64,000 nt of DNA from contig NZ_JAVCWF010000001.1 of assembly GCF_031085375.1 (NCBI RefSeq), forward strand, positions 2,108,001 through 2,172,000. Reading direction: 5' to 3'. A model generated the notes under the pieces. That model was not told the DNA's origin. It worked only from the letters and a program-made list of their open reading frames with translations, and did not search any database. Shown piece after piece: positions 34,380-43,930 of this stretch. The position numbers were made by a program, and so were the translations under genes. Numbering within the stretch: position 1 is the first letter of the stretch; each line of letters opens with the position of its first letter. This stretch comes from Lactiplantibacillus brownii. Lineage in GTDB: Bacteria > Bacillota > Bacilli > Lactobacillales > Lactobacillaceae.

Positions 34380-35747
34380 TTACTTCGCATTAACTACCAA
34401 ATGTTCGTTGACAAAGGCGTCAAAACCAAGTTCATACATTTCACGACCGTAGCCAGAATTCTTAACCCCACCGAATGGTAATTCCGGCAAAGTTGCCCAA
34501 GCACGGTTAATAAAAGTCATGCCGGCTTCGATTTGACTCGCAACCGCTTGCGCATGCTTGGTATCTTCAGAGAAGATCGCACTTCCCAGACCATAACTGG
34601 AATCATTGGCCAATTGAATGGCTTCTGCTTCTGAATGAACTTTATAGACTGAAGCGACTGGCCCAAATAACTCTTGATTATAAACTGGATTATTTTGATC
34701 AATATCGGTTAAAATCGTTGGCTGGAAAAACTGTCCGGACAAATCAATTTTTTCGTTGCCATAATAGACTTTAGCACCACCAGCAATCGCCGCATCAACT
34801 TGTTTTTGTAAGGTTGCTTTCGAACGTGCCGATGACAATGGCGCTAAGGTCGTTGCCCGGTCCATTGGATCACCCGGTTTAACCGCTGCAAAAGCGGTTT
34901 TCAACAACTTCAAAAAGTCTTCGTATTTATCAGCCATCACGATGAAACGTTTAGAAGCCGCACAAATTTGACCGGCATTGGCTAAACGAGCCGCTGGAGC
35001 CCACGCTGCGACCTTTGTCATATCCGCGTCATCCAAAATAATAAAAGGATCATTACCGCCAAGTTCCATCGTTGACTTCTTCAAATTAGCACCAGCCGTT
35101 TGTGCGACCGAAGCCCCACCACGTTCTGAACCTGTTAAAGCCACACCTACTACGCGTGGGTCCGCAATGGCTTTGGCCACTTGATCATAATCAACAAATA
35201 AATTAATCAAGCTGGCGACTGGGGCACCGGCACGCCGAATTACCTCAACAAAAGCGGCCGCACTCCCAGGAGTGTTAGAAGCATGCTTCAGTAACAAAGG
35301 ATTCCCAATCATAAAGTTTGGCGCAAAAACGCGCATGATTTGATAATATGGGAAGTTCCAAGGTTCCACCATGAAGAGGACCCCTAAAGCTTGTTTCTGG
35401 TAATAGGCTTCACCAATGCCAGTTTTTAGTGGCGTTGGTTTCAAAAAATCAGCCGCATGATCCGCAAAGTAGTCCGCAATGTTCGCACATAGTTCTACTT
35501 CATCTTCGGATTCACCAATCAGTTTGCCCATTTCTTGCGTCACGACTTTTGCTAGTGACGTTTTTTCAGTACGCATTAACTTGGCAATTCGATGCAAGAT
35601 CACGGCTCGATCACTAACTGGTTGTGAACGCCAGTCTTGATATTGCTGATGAGTAGCCGTTAATGCTTGCGCCAAGTCAGCGTCAGAAATATTTTGATAC
35701 GTTTTTATTACTTGATTATTATATGGATTAGTTGTTTGATAAGCCAT
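34380..35747 (-). CDS. gabD: NAD(P)-dependent succinate-semialdehyde/aldehyde dehydrogenase
   Basis: 455 aa aldehyde dehydrogenase. The catalytic Cys lies in NAGQICAASKR and the general-base Glu in MELGGNDPF; cofactor segments are EPWNFPYYQ and TGSERGGASVA. Length and the short N-terminus match the SSADH (GabD1) class that oxidises semialdehydes and other aldehydes to acids. GGGAG precedes the ATG. Two MerR-spaced promoters lie upstream, one with the AdhR-type CTTTAAG operator, suggesting induction by aldehydes. Confidence 0.9.
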   Translation of the reverse strand: MAYQTTNPYNNQVIKTYQNISDADLAQALTATHQQYQDWRSQPVSDRAVILHRIAKLMRTEKTSLAKVVTQEMGKLIGESEDEVELCANIADYFADHAADFLKPTPLKTGIGEAYYQKQALGVLFMVEPWNFPYYQIMRVFAPNFMIGNPLLLKHASNTPGSAAAFVEVIRRAGAPVASLINLFVDYDQVAKAIADPRVVGVALTGSERGGASVAQTAGANLKKSTMELGGNDPFIILDDADMTKVAAWAPAARLANAGQICAASKRFIVMADKYEDFLKLLKTAFAAVKPGDPMDRATTLAPLSSARSKATLQKQVDAAIAGGAKVYYGNEKIDLSGQFFQPTILTDIDQNNPVYNQELFGPVASVYKVHSEAEAIQLANDSSYGLGSAIFSEDTKHAQAVASQIEAGMTFINRAWATLPELPFGGVKNSGYGREMYELGFDAFVNEHLVVNAK

Positions 35748-35810
35748 TTAAAAAATCTCCCTCTTTGAATCTAAACATGATTACTTTAATCGTCACACTA
35801 ACTATGATTA

Positions 35811-35841
35811 ACGTTACAACTTAAAGTCCGCTTTAACGCAA
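35811..35841 (-). promoter_or_regulatory. MerR-type promoter, CTTAAAG class, site 1
   Basis: Minus strand -35 TTGCGT (35836-35841), 19-bp spacer, -10 TAACGT (35811-35816); spacer repeat TTAAAG-cgga-CTTTAAG. Proximal promoter of the aldehyde dehydrogenase gene. Confidence 0.75.
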
Positions 35842-35871
35842 CTATTTTGTTTGTGATCAGGATACTTACTG

Positions 35872-35902
35872 AGAATAACAGCTTCTAGTTAGGCTAAGGC
35901 AA
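35872..35902 (-). promoter_or_regulatory. MerR-type promoter, CCTTAG class, upstream of the dehydrogenase
   Basis: Minus strand -35 TTGCCT (35897-35902), 19-bp spacer, -10 TATTCT (35872-35877). The spacer begins TAGCCTAACTAG, resembling the site before the aldo/keto reductase at 54.7 kb. Distal tandem promoter; less certain than the proximal one. Confidence 0.6.
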
Positions 35903-35935
35903 CTATTAAGACTTTTTACGACCCGATTTTAAATT

Positions 35936-37273
35936 TTATTTCCGTTCACCCGGCACAATTAAGAAAATTGCGGCTAATAAGGCTAATAGTAATAAGCCGC
36001 TCCCCGTTAAAATAGCGTGTTGAAAGCCAATCACCTGACTGTGGGCCACATTTTGTACGGCCACCAGAATGGACAGACCAACAGAGCCCCCAATTTGGTG
36101 CATCACATTGACCACCCCAGAAGCGGCACCCGCATCCGCACCTTGCGTATGTGCCACCCCGGCCGCTGTGAAAGGACTGAGTGACAAGCCTTGACCAATA
36201 CCAATCACTACCATTGGCAGAGCGATACCTAACCAATACCCAACGGTTGGCGTAAAGAAGCTCAGCCAAAACATCCCAATTAAGGTTAGTCCAATGCCGC
36301 TCACGAGTAAGCCACCATTGCCCCATTTAGCCGTCAAATGGGCCACTTGTAATGCGACGATAAAGTTCACGATTGTTAACGGGAAGAAGGCGACCCCCGC
36401 CATCAAGGCACTAAAGCCCAACTGATTTTGCATCAGCTGTGGCGTGATAAACCAAAAGCCTAACATTGAACCCAGATAAAGGAAACGACCTAAATAGGCC
36501 CCCACTCGTTCACGATCCGCAAATAAACGTAACGGCATAATCGGTTGAGCAGTCCGCTGTTCTTGATAAATAAAGCCAGCCAACATCACAATCGCTAAGC
36601 ACAATGCTGGTAATTTTGCCCAAGTTCCAACGATACTGTAGACGAGCGCACTCATGCCAATCAATGAAGTCAGCGTGCCGACCCAATCTAAATGACCACC
36701 AGCCTGACCCTGATCGGCGGTTAAATGCCGAACTGCCAGATAAAACATCCAGATACTAATAGGAATATTAATGAAGAAACCCACGCGCCAAGTCAATAAG
36801 CTGGCGAAAATACCTCCAATAACCAAGCTCACGCTGGCACCGATTCCTGCCATCGCACCATAATAAGCAATCGCACGAACACGCGCGGGGCCATCATAAG
36901 TATCCATTAAAATGGCTAACGTCGTTGGTGCCAAAATTGCTGAGCCAATCCCTTGAAAGGCCCGAGCGGCAATAATCATCGGCGCATTTAGCGCTAAACC
37001 AACGATCAATGAACCTAGGCCAAAAATGATCAAGCCAATTTCAAAGACCCGTCGCCGACCAAATAAATCACCGGCACGCCCGCCTAATAATAAGAAGCCG
37101 CCAAATGTGAGTGAATAAGCACTGCTGACCCATGAGAGTGTCTGCTGCGTCAGATTTAAGTCTTGTGCAATCTTCACCGTTCCCGTAAAGATGATTGAGT
37201 TGTCTAGTAAAATCATAAAATAACTGAATAGAATAATTAATAGAATCCAGTCAAAGCGTTTGTTTTTCGTCAT
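35936..37273 (-). CDS. DHA2 family MFS exporter
   Basis: 445 aa with many membrane segments, LDNSIIFTGTVKIA at the motif D1 position and GGRAGDLFGRRR as motif A. Paralogue of the transporter at 31497. Predicted drug/toxin efflux by proton antiport. Monocistronic, under the CCTTG-class MerR promoter at 37307-37337 with a perfect palindrome. Confidence 0.9.
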   Translation of the reverse strand: MTKNKRFDWILLIILFSYFMILLDNSIIFTGTVKIAQDLNLTQQTLSWVSSAYSLTFGGFLLLGGRAGDLFGRRRVFEIGLIIFGLGSLIVGLALNAPMIIAARAFQGIGSAILAPTTLAILMDTYDGPARVRAIAYYGAMAGIGASVSLVIGGIFASLLTWRVGFFINIPISIWMFYLAVRHLTADQGQAGGHLDWVGTLTSLIGMSALVYSIVGTWAKLPALCLAIVMLAGFIYQEQRTAQPIMPLRLFADRERVGAYLGRFLYLGSMLGFWFITPQLMQNQLGFSALMAGVAFFPLTIVNFIVALQVAHLTAKWGNGGLLVSGIGLTLIGMFWLSFFTPTVGYWLGIALPMVVIGIGQGLSLSPFTAAGVAHTQGADAGAASGVVNVMHQIGGSVGLSILVAVQNVAHSQVIGFQHAILTGSGLLLLALLAAIFLIVPGERK

Positions 37274-37306
37274 GTTGTTACTCCTTGTCTTAAAGTGAAT
37301 AAATGC

Positions 37307-37337
37307 AGTTTAGCCCCTTGAAGTAACTTCAAGGCAA
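37307..37337 (-). promoter_or_regulatory. MerR-type promoter, CCTTG class, site 3 (perfect palindrome)
   Basis: Minus strand -35 TTGCCT, 19-bp spacer, -10 TAAACT. Operator CCTTGAAGTTACTTCAAGG is a perfect 19-bp palindrome. Drives the MFS gene at 35936. Confidence 0.88.
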
Positions 37338-37495
37338 GGATTAATTTAACTTTTTTTATCGGGGGTTAAAACAACCCCTACTACTTCCAGAAGCTATGGC
37401 GAACTGTTCCAAACTCAATAAATTAGGATCAAAAAAAGGCGATTATCCAATTCATAATCGTCGTTCTTATCTTAGCGCTAATGAGCGATTTTAAT

Positions 37496-38131
37496 TTAGC
37501 GATAAACGGGTTCATCACCGTCCGTACCAGGCTTCGTAATCCCCAGGCTGCTTCGGAAATATCCGGTCGGATCAGTCACAATTTTCATAATTAAATCCGC
37601 AATACTCTGGCGTGAAACCGTCGTCCCTTTGTACGTCTCACCTTTTTCCGTCAACTCATAATCAATCTTAGCCGCGTTCGTCATGTAACCAGCTCGGATA
37701 ATCGTATAATTTAAAGTTGACGTTTCGATGGCTTGAGCTGCCCGCCGCGTATCTTCCATGACCTCATGCCCAATTGAACGTTCCAACCAAGCATCAAATT
37801 TAGCAGGTAATTCATGATACAAACCGAGTCCAGTGATATAGATCACACGTTGAACCCCAGTGGCAGTCATGGCCTTGACCATATTTTTCGCCATTGGTTC
37901 AAAAGTACCGCCTAAATTAGCATAGACCAAGTCTTGACCGACCATCGCTTGCTTCAAAGTCGCATAATCATTGACGTCACCTTCAATCAGCGTTTCACGG
38001 CTAGGATCAATTGGCTGCATGCGATCTGCATGGCGCAAATATAATGTTAAGTGAGCGGTCGTTTCATTCAATAACCGTTCACGGACTAACTGGGCAATCT
38101 GTCCATGCGCACCTAAAATTAAAATAGTCAT
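37496..38131 (-). CDS. NAD(P)-binding NmrA/SDR-like protein
   Basis: 211 aa with the nucleotide motif ILGAHGQIAQLV, LYLRHADRMQ and IEGDVNDYATL. Same family as the proteins at 30303 and 52360 (shared SRQSIADLIMKI-like C-terminal block). Possibly an NADPH sensor or atypical reductase. The ATG at 38131 follows GGGGGAA; an in-frame TTG lies at 38137. Driven by a CTTAAAG-class MerR promoter. Confidence 0.85.
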   Translation of the reverse strand: MTILILGAHGQIAQLVRERLLNETTAHLTLYLRHADRMQPIDPSRETLIEGDVNDYATLKQAMVGQDLVYANLGGTFEPMAKNMVKAMTATGVQRVIYITGLGLYHELPAKFDAWLERSIGHEVMEDTRRAAQAIETSTLNYTIIRAGYMTNAAKIDYELTEKGETYKGTTVSRQSIADLIMKIVTDPTGYFRSSLGITKPGTDGDEPVYR

Positions 38132-38164
38132 TATCAAATTCCCCCTATTCAGTTGAACTTAAAC

Positions 38165-38195
38165 AGTATAGAACTTAAAGGAAGCTTTAAGTCAA
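38165..38195 (-). promoter_or_regulatory. MerR-type promoter, CTTAAAG class, site 2
   Basis: Minus strand -35 TTGACT (38190-38195), 19-bp spacer, -10 TATACT (38165-38170). The inverted repeat ACTTAAAG-N4-CTTTAAGT is perfect in both arms and matches the operator reported for B. subtilis AdhR. Confidence 0.85.
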
Positions 38196-38220
38196 GGTGC
38201 ACATCTCTCAAAACACCAGA

Positions 38221-38254
38221 AAAAAACGAGTTTGATTTGTTCAAACTCGTTTTA
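38221..38254. terminator. Terminator of the WxL operon
   Basis: AACGAGTTTGA / TCAAACTCGTT stem with T tracts on both strands; on the minus strand it ends the surface-protein operon. Confidence 0.85.
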
Positions 38255-38275
38255 GCCCTGCTATGTCAATTTTCA

Positions 38276-39838
38276 TTATGGCGCATCGACCAGTTGCCAA
38301 GTGATATTGCCGCTATAGTCGGTCTGACCGCCACCGGTATAAATGTTCGGTTTAGCTTGCAAATAAATACCCGTTTTACCCACGCCGGACGGTTGATCAG
38401 CTTGGGTTTCCCAACCGTCAACTGCTTTGACCGTCGTAACACCGGTAGCTCGCGTGCCACTCGCAACCGTTTGTGCTTCCGCTAATGACTCGGCTTGACC
38501 ATCCGAGTTAACATACATTAGCTGACCGCTTAATTGGCGACTGGCATCGCTGGTATCCACCAAAGTATCAGCCGTTGCGGTCACTCGCCACGGTGAATCG
38601 GCATCGCGCGTATCCGAGATTTCAATTTCTGGTGAAGCTGTTGGCGCGAAAAACGTGGTCGCATTTGGCACTTTCAAATTACCATAAGATAGGCTATCAC
38701 TAACCGTGGTAAATTTAAGCTCACCAGCAGACTTGGTCACTTTAATGGCTAAATCAGTTGTTGCCTTAACACCATTGCTATCTGCCCCAACGTCAATTGT
38801 GGTGCTAGCATTGGTCGCCAAACCAGTTAGCTTTTGTGCCAGATCAGTGTCAGTGGACTCGTACTTGGCCGCACTATCGACATCGCCACTGACGGAATCA
38901 TTAACGGTGATTCCCGCTTGACCGGCCAGCCAAGTCAACACATCACTATCCGATTTACCAGTTAAGCCTTCCAATTGTGCTGGCGTAACCGTTAGACTTT
39001 CTGAATCTGCCTTTAACACTGGCACAGATTTACGAACGGTAGCTTCAGCACTCTTCGTATCACCCATGTCATTACCTTCATAGACTTTGATTGTGTCTGG
39101 ATTGCCTAAATCAGCAATCGACTTGCTTAACTTCAACGTATAATTGCCATCCGCATCCGTTGTCGCAGTCTGATCGTCTAATTCAGTCGAAATCGTCGTC
39201 TCAGGATCAGCCGTCCCAGTAATCTCTTGATCACTCGGCTTCACCGGATTGTCAATCGTCACATCTTTCATCGCAGCCAGTGCCGCATTATCAGCAGGAA
39301 ATTCACCAAACCCATATGACATTGTCATCGGATTACCCTCAATTGATGACGTCTTGGGAGAGAAAGTAACCCCCACATAGATTGGCGCCTGTAACCCAAA
39401 AGTCCCAAGCTTTTTCAAGTTAACGTTTAAGACTTGCGTCGATGGTGAAAAGGTCAGATCCGTTCCAGACAACTTACCGGCAGTCGATGGCTTCGACAGC
39501 AATGAAGTGCCTTTTGCATCCAACACATCCAAAGAGCCTTGCCCGATTTGCCAAGTTTTCCCAGTAATAGCACTATGATCTGAATCAATTGTGACCGTAA
39601 TTTGAGTCGTATTTTTCGTGATCCGATTGTCTTCAATATTATTAGCCGTGATTTTACTAAACAGCACGTACTGACTTAAAGAGTAACCATCATAAGCCTT
39701 GAGTCGGATACCACCATCAATTTTATTAGAGTTGGCCGTCCCACTTGCCGCTTGGCCGACAAGACTGATACCACAACTCACACTAATTAGCACCACCAGC
39801 AGCAACGCCAAACGACGCCAAATCAAATTAAGTTTCAT
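38276..39838 (-). CDS. WxL-domain surface protein with Ig-like region
   Basis: 520 aa secreted protein with an N-terminal signal peptide (RRLALLLVVLISVSCGISLVGQAASG), a bacterial Ig-like domain (TGTADPETTISTELDD, then TTDADGNYTLKL) and a C-terminal WxL domain ending NITWQLVDAP with the proximal WRV motif. WxL domains attach non-covalently to peptidoglycan. Last gene of the four-gene surface complex; its ATG overlaps the stop of the LPxTG gene by 4 bp. Confidence 0.9.
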   Translation of the reverse strand: MKLNLIWRRLALLLVVLISVSCGISLVGQAASGTANSNKIDGGIRLKAYDGYSLSQYVLFSKITANNIEDNRITKNTTQITVTIDSDHSAITGKTWQIGQGSLDVLDAKGTSLLSKPSTAGKLSGTDLTFSPSTQVLNVNLKKLGTFGLQAPIYVGVTFSPKTSSIEGNPMTMSYGFGEFPADNAALAAMKDVTIDNPVKPSDQEITGTADPETTISTELDDQTATTDADGNYTLKLSKSIADLGNPDTIKVYEGNDMGDTKSAEATVRKSVPVLKADSESLTVTPAQLEGLTGKSDSDVLTWLAGQAGITVNDSVSGDVDSAAKYESTDTDLAQKLTGLATNASTTIDVGADSNGVKATTDLAIKVTKSAGELKFTTVSDSLSYGNLKVPNATTFFAPTASPEIEISDTRDADSPWRVTATADTLVDTSDASRQLSGQLMYVNSDGQAESLAEAQTVASGTRATGVTTVKAVDGWETQADQPSGVGKTGIYLQAKPNIYTGGGQTDYSGNITWQLVDAP

Positions 39839-40257
39839 GAGATTTCACGCCCCTCTCGTAATTGACGTTTTTGCCAAATAATTAATGCTAACAGTAACCA
39901 GCACATCAACAACAAACCGCCAAAGATAACGATTAAGCCTGTGCTCGCTTCGGCAGTCTGTGGTAAGCGACCGTGTTGTAAACTAGCTGCCGCTTTCTGA
40001 ACTGCTTGTGGCAAACTGACTGGTGATTTGGTCGCGGTCGCCAAACGCGGCATGACTGTATCTGCCGCTGATTGAATCTGATCACCACTTGGAATTTGAT
40101 GATTGCTTTCTTGTAATTGTTCCGCGTTGATATCGGGGGCGGCAACGGTGACACCAATGTGTGTCTGGTTGACTGCCGCCTGACTCACTTGAGTCTGAGT
40201 GACCACTCCCAGTATCAGGACTAAAATTAACCCCCACCATTTAAACTGATTCTTCAA
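39835..40257 (-). CDS. Small LPxTG-anchored protein of the WxL complex
   Basis: 140 aa: signal peptide (MKNQFKWWGLILVLILGVVTQTQVSQA by position 27), a Gln/Ala-rich middle, then LPQTAEA followed by a hydrophobic segment and the tail KRQLREGREIS, i.e. a sortase signal covalently anchored to the wall. Matches the small LPxTG member (CscD-like) of plantarum-type surface clusters. TTG start at 40257 after AAGGGGGGC. Confidence 0.88.
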   Translation of the reverse strand: MKNQFKWWGLILVLILGVVTQTQVSQAAVNQTHIGVTVAAPDINAEQLQESNHQIPSGDQIQSAADTVMPRLATATKSPVSLPQAVQKAAASLQHGRLPQTAEASTGLIVIFGGLLLMCWLLLALIIWQKRQLREGREIS

Positions 40258-40279
40258 AGTTAACGCCCCCCTTTGTTAA

Positions 40280-41332
40280 CTAATGCGAGTCATTGTTTTG
40301 ACGACGACGCTTGAGCCAATAGATCAGTAACCAGACCAAGAGGACCAGCACTAACATGGCTAACGCGCCTAAACCGAATAATAACCAAAGATTATAGCCT
40401 TGTTGATCGGCGACCGCCGCGTTGGCTTGTTTAGCCGCCGCTTTAGTGATCGTAAAGTTACGATCAAAGACCCACCGGTGCGCACTATTTTTAACGACCA
40501 TATGGATATGGTAGCGACCAGCTTTAAGTTTAGTTTCTCCGACTAACATTGGATAACGGTAAACGGTATTGGGTGCCATTTGCACATTGTCTTTTTTAAG
40601 CTGTTTGACCACTTTGCCACTGCTCAAACTTGTGACTTTGGTGTTCATCTTTAAATTAGGCACAATAACCGCTTTCGGATTACGCAAGTTAACAATAATG
40701 CCACCATGATAGTTGTAAGTGCCCGCATCTAATTTGCCTAACACCAATTTAGGTGCCGGTACCTTGCCAATCGTAAATTTCATCCCAATGACGTAAGCAT
40801 AAGCACTGTGAATATTATTGGCATTCTTAACAGTACTCGTCACTTTTTGATCGACTCGTTTGAAGAACCAACCACCCAAAATGACCCCATCAGTCGTGTC
40901 CTTTGGCAACTTAACTTGAGTTGTCACCACTTTTTGACTGTTAGCAGGGACGGTAATCGTTTTAGGTCCTTGTAGCTGACTGATCTGACTCATGGGATTC
41001 TGTAAGGACGGATCAAATGACTTTGGCACATTCGTATAATCAATCGCCCCGTTAGCATTCGTCCAAGCGGTGTGGATGCCTACCCGCACTTTGATATCAC
41101 GATTAGTCTCGTTATACACCGTTGCTTTCAAAGTTTCGTTCTGTCCCGGTGTCAGCTTCAAATCATAAAACGAATTCTTAGCATCAATTTGATTCTTGGG
41201 TAGTTGAGCGGCCACACTGAAGCCAACGTTATTAGTCGCTTTGGCAGCCTGACCAACCAACTGGAACCAACCACTCACTAGTCCAGCCAGTACAACCAAC
41301 CCAACTAACGAGATTCTTTTTAATAGACGCAT
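40280..41332 (-). CDS. DUF916/DUF3324 WxL-interacting protein
   Basis: 350 aa: signal peptide, an N-terminal DUF916-type domain (VGFSVAAQLPKNQID, then SFYDLKLTPGQNETLKATVYNETNRDIKVRVG), a DUF3324-type domain, one C-terminal membrane helix (LWLLFGLGALAMLVLVLLVWLLIYW) and a basic tail. CscA-like proteins of this type bind both WxL partners and peptidoglycan at the cell surface. Centre of the operon. GGGGGAG precedes the ATG. Confidence 0.92.
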   Translation of the reverse strand: MRLLKRISLVGLVVLAGLVSGWFQLVGQAAKATNNVGFSVAAQLPKNQIDAKNSFYDLKLTPGQNETLKATVYNETNRDIKVRVGIHTAWTNANGAIDYTNVPKSFDPSLQNPMSQISQLQGPKTITVPANSQKVVTTQVKLPKDTTDGVILGGWFFKRVDQKVTSTVKNANNIHSAYAYVIGMKFTIGKVPAPKLVLGKLDAGTYNYHGGIIVNLRNPKAVIVPNLKMNTKVTSLSSGKVVKQLKKDNVQMAPNTVYRYPMLVGETKLKAGRYHIHMVVKNSAHRWVFDRNFTITKAAAKQANAAVADQQGYNLWLLFGLGALAMLVLVLLVWLLIYWLKRRRQNNDSH

Positions 41333-41420
41333 CTCGACTCCCCCTTTAAAATGCCATCTTTTCTATGTAGGCGTGAAAAAGGTGCTCATTCGATCATGAT
41401 CACCCTTTTCACGAAATTAA

Positions 41421-42185
41421 TTAGTTAGTCGGTGTATCATTTAAAGTCCAAGTTAATGAGCCTTCGTATGTCCCGGCTTTGGCGTTAGCTTCAATGCCCG
41501 TGATTGAGATGTTATCAGGAGAAAGTTGGAATGCCGTGGAACCAGCCCCAGCATCTTTAGCCGCGGAATAGATCGTTGCACCAGTCGCATCACCGGTTGC
41601 TAAAGCAACAGATTGACCAGCAACACCGGTCGCAGCTGCATCACCAGAGTTTGTTACCGTATTCTTAGTGGTATCATCCGCACCAAAATTAATCGTGGCA
41701 CCTTTCAAAACATCGGTTGCACCATCTAAGGTTAAGGCTGAACTGCTGACTTGTACGTTCCAACCAGCGTTAGTCCCACGTGTGTCTGAAACTTCAGTGA
41801 CCAAATTAGTATTAGCGGTACCGCTACCAAATCCTTGTGACGTTACTTTGATTGGCGTCTCGGTCGTATTCTTAAATGATTGCGTACCCGTTGTGACCGC
41901 TTTTTGACTCCCAAAGTTAATATCCTTCGAAACGTACAAGAATGACAATGGCCCAGTTGGATCAACGGTCGCACCACCGTTATCACTACCATCTGGTTCC
42001 TTAACCGTTGTACCAGGATTGGTTGGATCAACAGGTTTCGTAACGTTGTCTGGTGCATCAAACGTGACTTCACTAGTTGTCTTACCATTAGTACTTGTTA
42101 CAGTTGCCGCACTGGCTGCTACTGGCAACACGCTCCCAAGTACCAATGCCCCAGCTAAGACTAAACTACTTACTTTTTTGTTCAT
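41421..42185 (-). CDS. WxL-domain surface protein
   Basis: 254 aa secreted protein: signal peptide MNKKVSSLVLAGALVLGSVL ending at ASAA, a Gly/Pro/Thr-rich linker (KPVDPTNPGTTVKEPDG) and a WxL domain with proximal WNVQV and terminal GSLTWTLNDTPTN. Chosen start is ATG 42185 with AAAGGAGAG; the longer open frame to 42302 has no site. First gene of the operon; non-covalent cell-wall attachment expected. Confidence 0.92.
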   Translation of the reverse strand: MNKKVSSLVLAGALVLGSVLPVAASAATVTSTNGKTTSEVTFDAPDNVTKPVDPTNPGTTVKEPDGSDNGGATVDPTGPLSFLYVSKDINFGSQKAVTTGTQSFKNTTETPIKVTSQGFGSGTANTNLVTEVSDTRGTNAGWNVQVSSSALTLDGATDVLKGATINFGADDTTKNTVTNSGDAAATGVAGQSVALATGDATGATIYSAAKDAGAGSTAFQLSPDNISITGIEANAKAGTYEGSLTWTLNDTPTN

Positions 42186-42770
42186 AATTAAGTACTCTCC
42201 TTTACTTAAATCCCCATTATTTCTGACAACCCAATCAGTTAAGTAAGTACGCAAACCGCTACTGGTCACGCTGTCCACAACATTGCTGAAATAGTCTCCC
42301 ATTTAAATGTCGCAGGTCTTGCTCTGTTACCCTGGTCAACCATTTACAATTGCATTGTAGCATCTATTTTATAATTCAGTATAGAAATTCTTATAGAAAT
42401 ATATTGACTTAACAAACTAAAAAAATGTCGAACAAATGTTTTTCTAATAAAAATCACAAAAGTTGGCACGGGGACAGTTCATTGATAGGTCAGCGTTCGA
42501 AGCCTATTATCGACTTGATTATTTTGATCAAATACCAATTTAAGCCCCAGCTTATGTCCATTTATGATTATTTAGGCCAATTAGTTAATTAGTTGAAATA
42601 ATTAAACGATAATCAGACTATAATTCACTGAAAACTGGCTATTATTAAGCTTTATGCTGTCAGGTCTCTATTATGAGAGCCTGCACGGTCGGTCAAACCA
42701 ATTATCTTCACAAAAATTTTCAAAAAGACTTTATCCACATAAAAATCATAATTATTTTAATTTACAGACA
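42186..42770. other. Long AT-rich regulatory region upstream of the WxL operon
   Basis: No supported gene in 585 bp. It contains two direct repeats TATAGAAAT at 42380-42388 and 42392-42400 (12-nt period, about one helical turn), suitable for a regulator binding in tandem upstream of the WxL operon promoter, and a small hairpin near 42661-42684 (AGGTCTC / GAGAGCCT). Confidence 0.5.
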
Positions 42771-42820
42771 AAAAAACTCGTCAAAAATGATTAACACGTA
42801 ATTATTTTTGACGAGTTTTA
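42771..42820 (-). terminator. Terminator of the YdcZ-type transporter gene
   Basis: AACTCGTCAAAAAT / ATTTTTGACGAGTT stem, T tract on the minus strand. Confidence 0.85.
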
Positions 42821-42866
42821 TTAATTTACTGATATAGCTAATTCTGGAACGGGTGGGATAATTGCT

Positions 42867-43799
42867 TTAAAGAAAATGAATCGCAGCAACCCCTATAAAC
42901 ATCATCGCTAGGCCAATAATGCGTGCTATCGCAACTCGATTAGCTTGAGACTCAAATAAACCGAATTGATCAATCAGCGCACTAAAGAAGAGTTGACCAA
43001 ATAAAGCAATCACGACGACTTGCCCAGTCCCAATCTGTGGGACTAACCAGGCACTCCCAAAGACATATAATGCCCCTAAAAAACCGCCAAGCCAGATCCA
43101 CCAATAATGCTTACCTGCTTGAATTGCTGGCAAAAGCGCTTTCAGGGGTAACCGTAATAGTGCTAGTAAAACATACAGTAGCAACGTTCCTATCGTAAAT
43201 GAGATCATTGCCGCATGGACTGACGATCCTAATACCACGCCCAAGTGACCATTGATCGCCGTTTGACTTGCCATTAGAAACCCAGAGCCAATTCCAATCA
43301 ACTGTAGTAAGACATGTGATTGATGGTCTTGTTTTGCTGGTTGAGCGTGTTTCACTAACATCCCAGTTGCCAATACCATTCCTAACGTCACCAGCAGAAT
43401 ACCCACCGTTTTGATCACCGTCAAACCAGATTTCGGCGAGTAAAATAGCCCAAATTGATCAATAATAATACCCATAACAATTTGCCCAAACAATGGTAGT
43501 ACCGCCGTTTGAATACTTCCCAATCGCTGGAATAATAATAAATTGACCGTCAACCCAATGACCCCTAATAACCCACCTAGCCAAATCCACCAAGGATTAT
43601 GCACAAACATTGGCCAAGCGACTAGTGGATTGATTCCGGACACGACGGTCAAGGCAATCAAAAACAATGCCCCAATAGTGAACGATACAGCTGAGGCTAA
43701 ATACGGTGACCCGACGTATTGTCGTAATTTAGAATTAACGGCCGTCTGAATGGCTAAGCCACTTCCCATAGCAACTGGAATTAATGCTAATAAGAACAT
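42867..43799 (-). CDS. DMT family transporter, tandem YdcZ (DUF606) fusion
   Basis: 310 aa with ten hydrophobic segments in two homologous halves. WWIWLGGLLGVI near 70 recurs as WWIWLGGFLGAL near 230, and LFGQIVMGIIIDQFGLF recurs as LFGQLFFSALIDQFGLF. Single YdcZ proteins have about 150 aa, so this is a fused duplication that could work as an internal dimer. Exporter of an unknown small metabolite in the cytoplasmic membrane. Confidence 0.87.
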   Translation of the reverse strand: MFLLALIPVAMGSGLAIQTAVNSKLRQYVGSPYLASAVSFTIGALFLIALTVVSGINPLVAWPMFVHNPWWIWLGGLLGVIGLTVNLLLFQRLGSIQTAVLPLFGQIVMGIIIDQFGLFYSPKSGLTVIKTVGILLVTLGMVLATGMLVKHAQPAKQDHQSHVLLQLIGIGSGFLMASQTAINGHLGVVLGSSVHAAMISFTIGTLLLYVLLALLRLPLKALLPAIQAGKHYWWIWLGGFLGALYVFGSAWLVPQIGTGQVVVIALFGQLFFSALIDQFGLFESQANRVAIARIIGLAMMFIGVAAIHFL

Positions 43800-43930
43800 C
43801 CGATCACCCCTTAATTAATCAATGAGCAGCGTCTACAAGCTATAGTTAACGCTAGGTCAACCGATTTATCCTCAATTGTGATTCTTTAGTTAGCCGCGCG
43901 AACATAACCAGCCAATTTTAGGCAGTGAAA

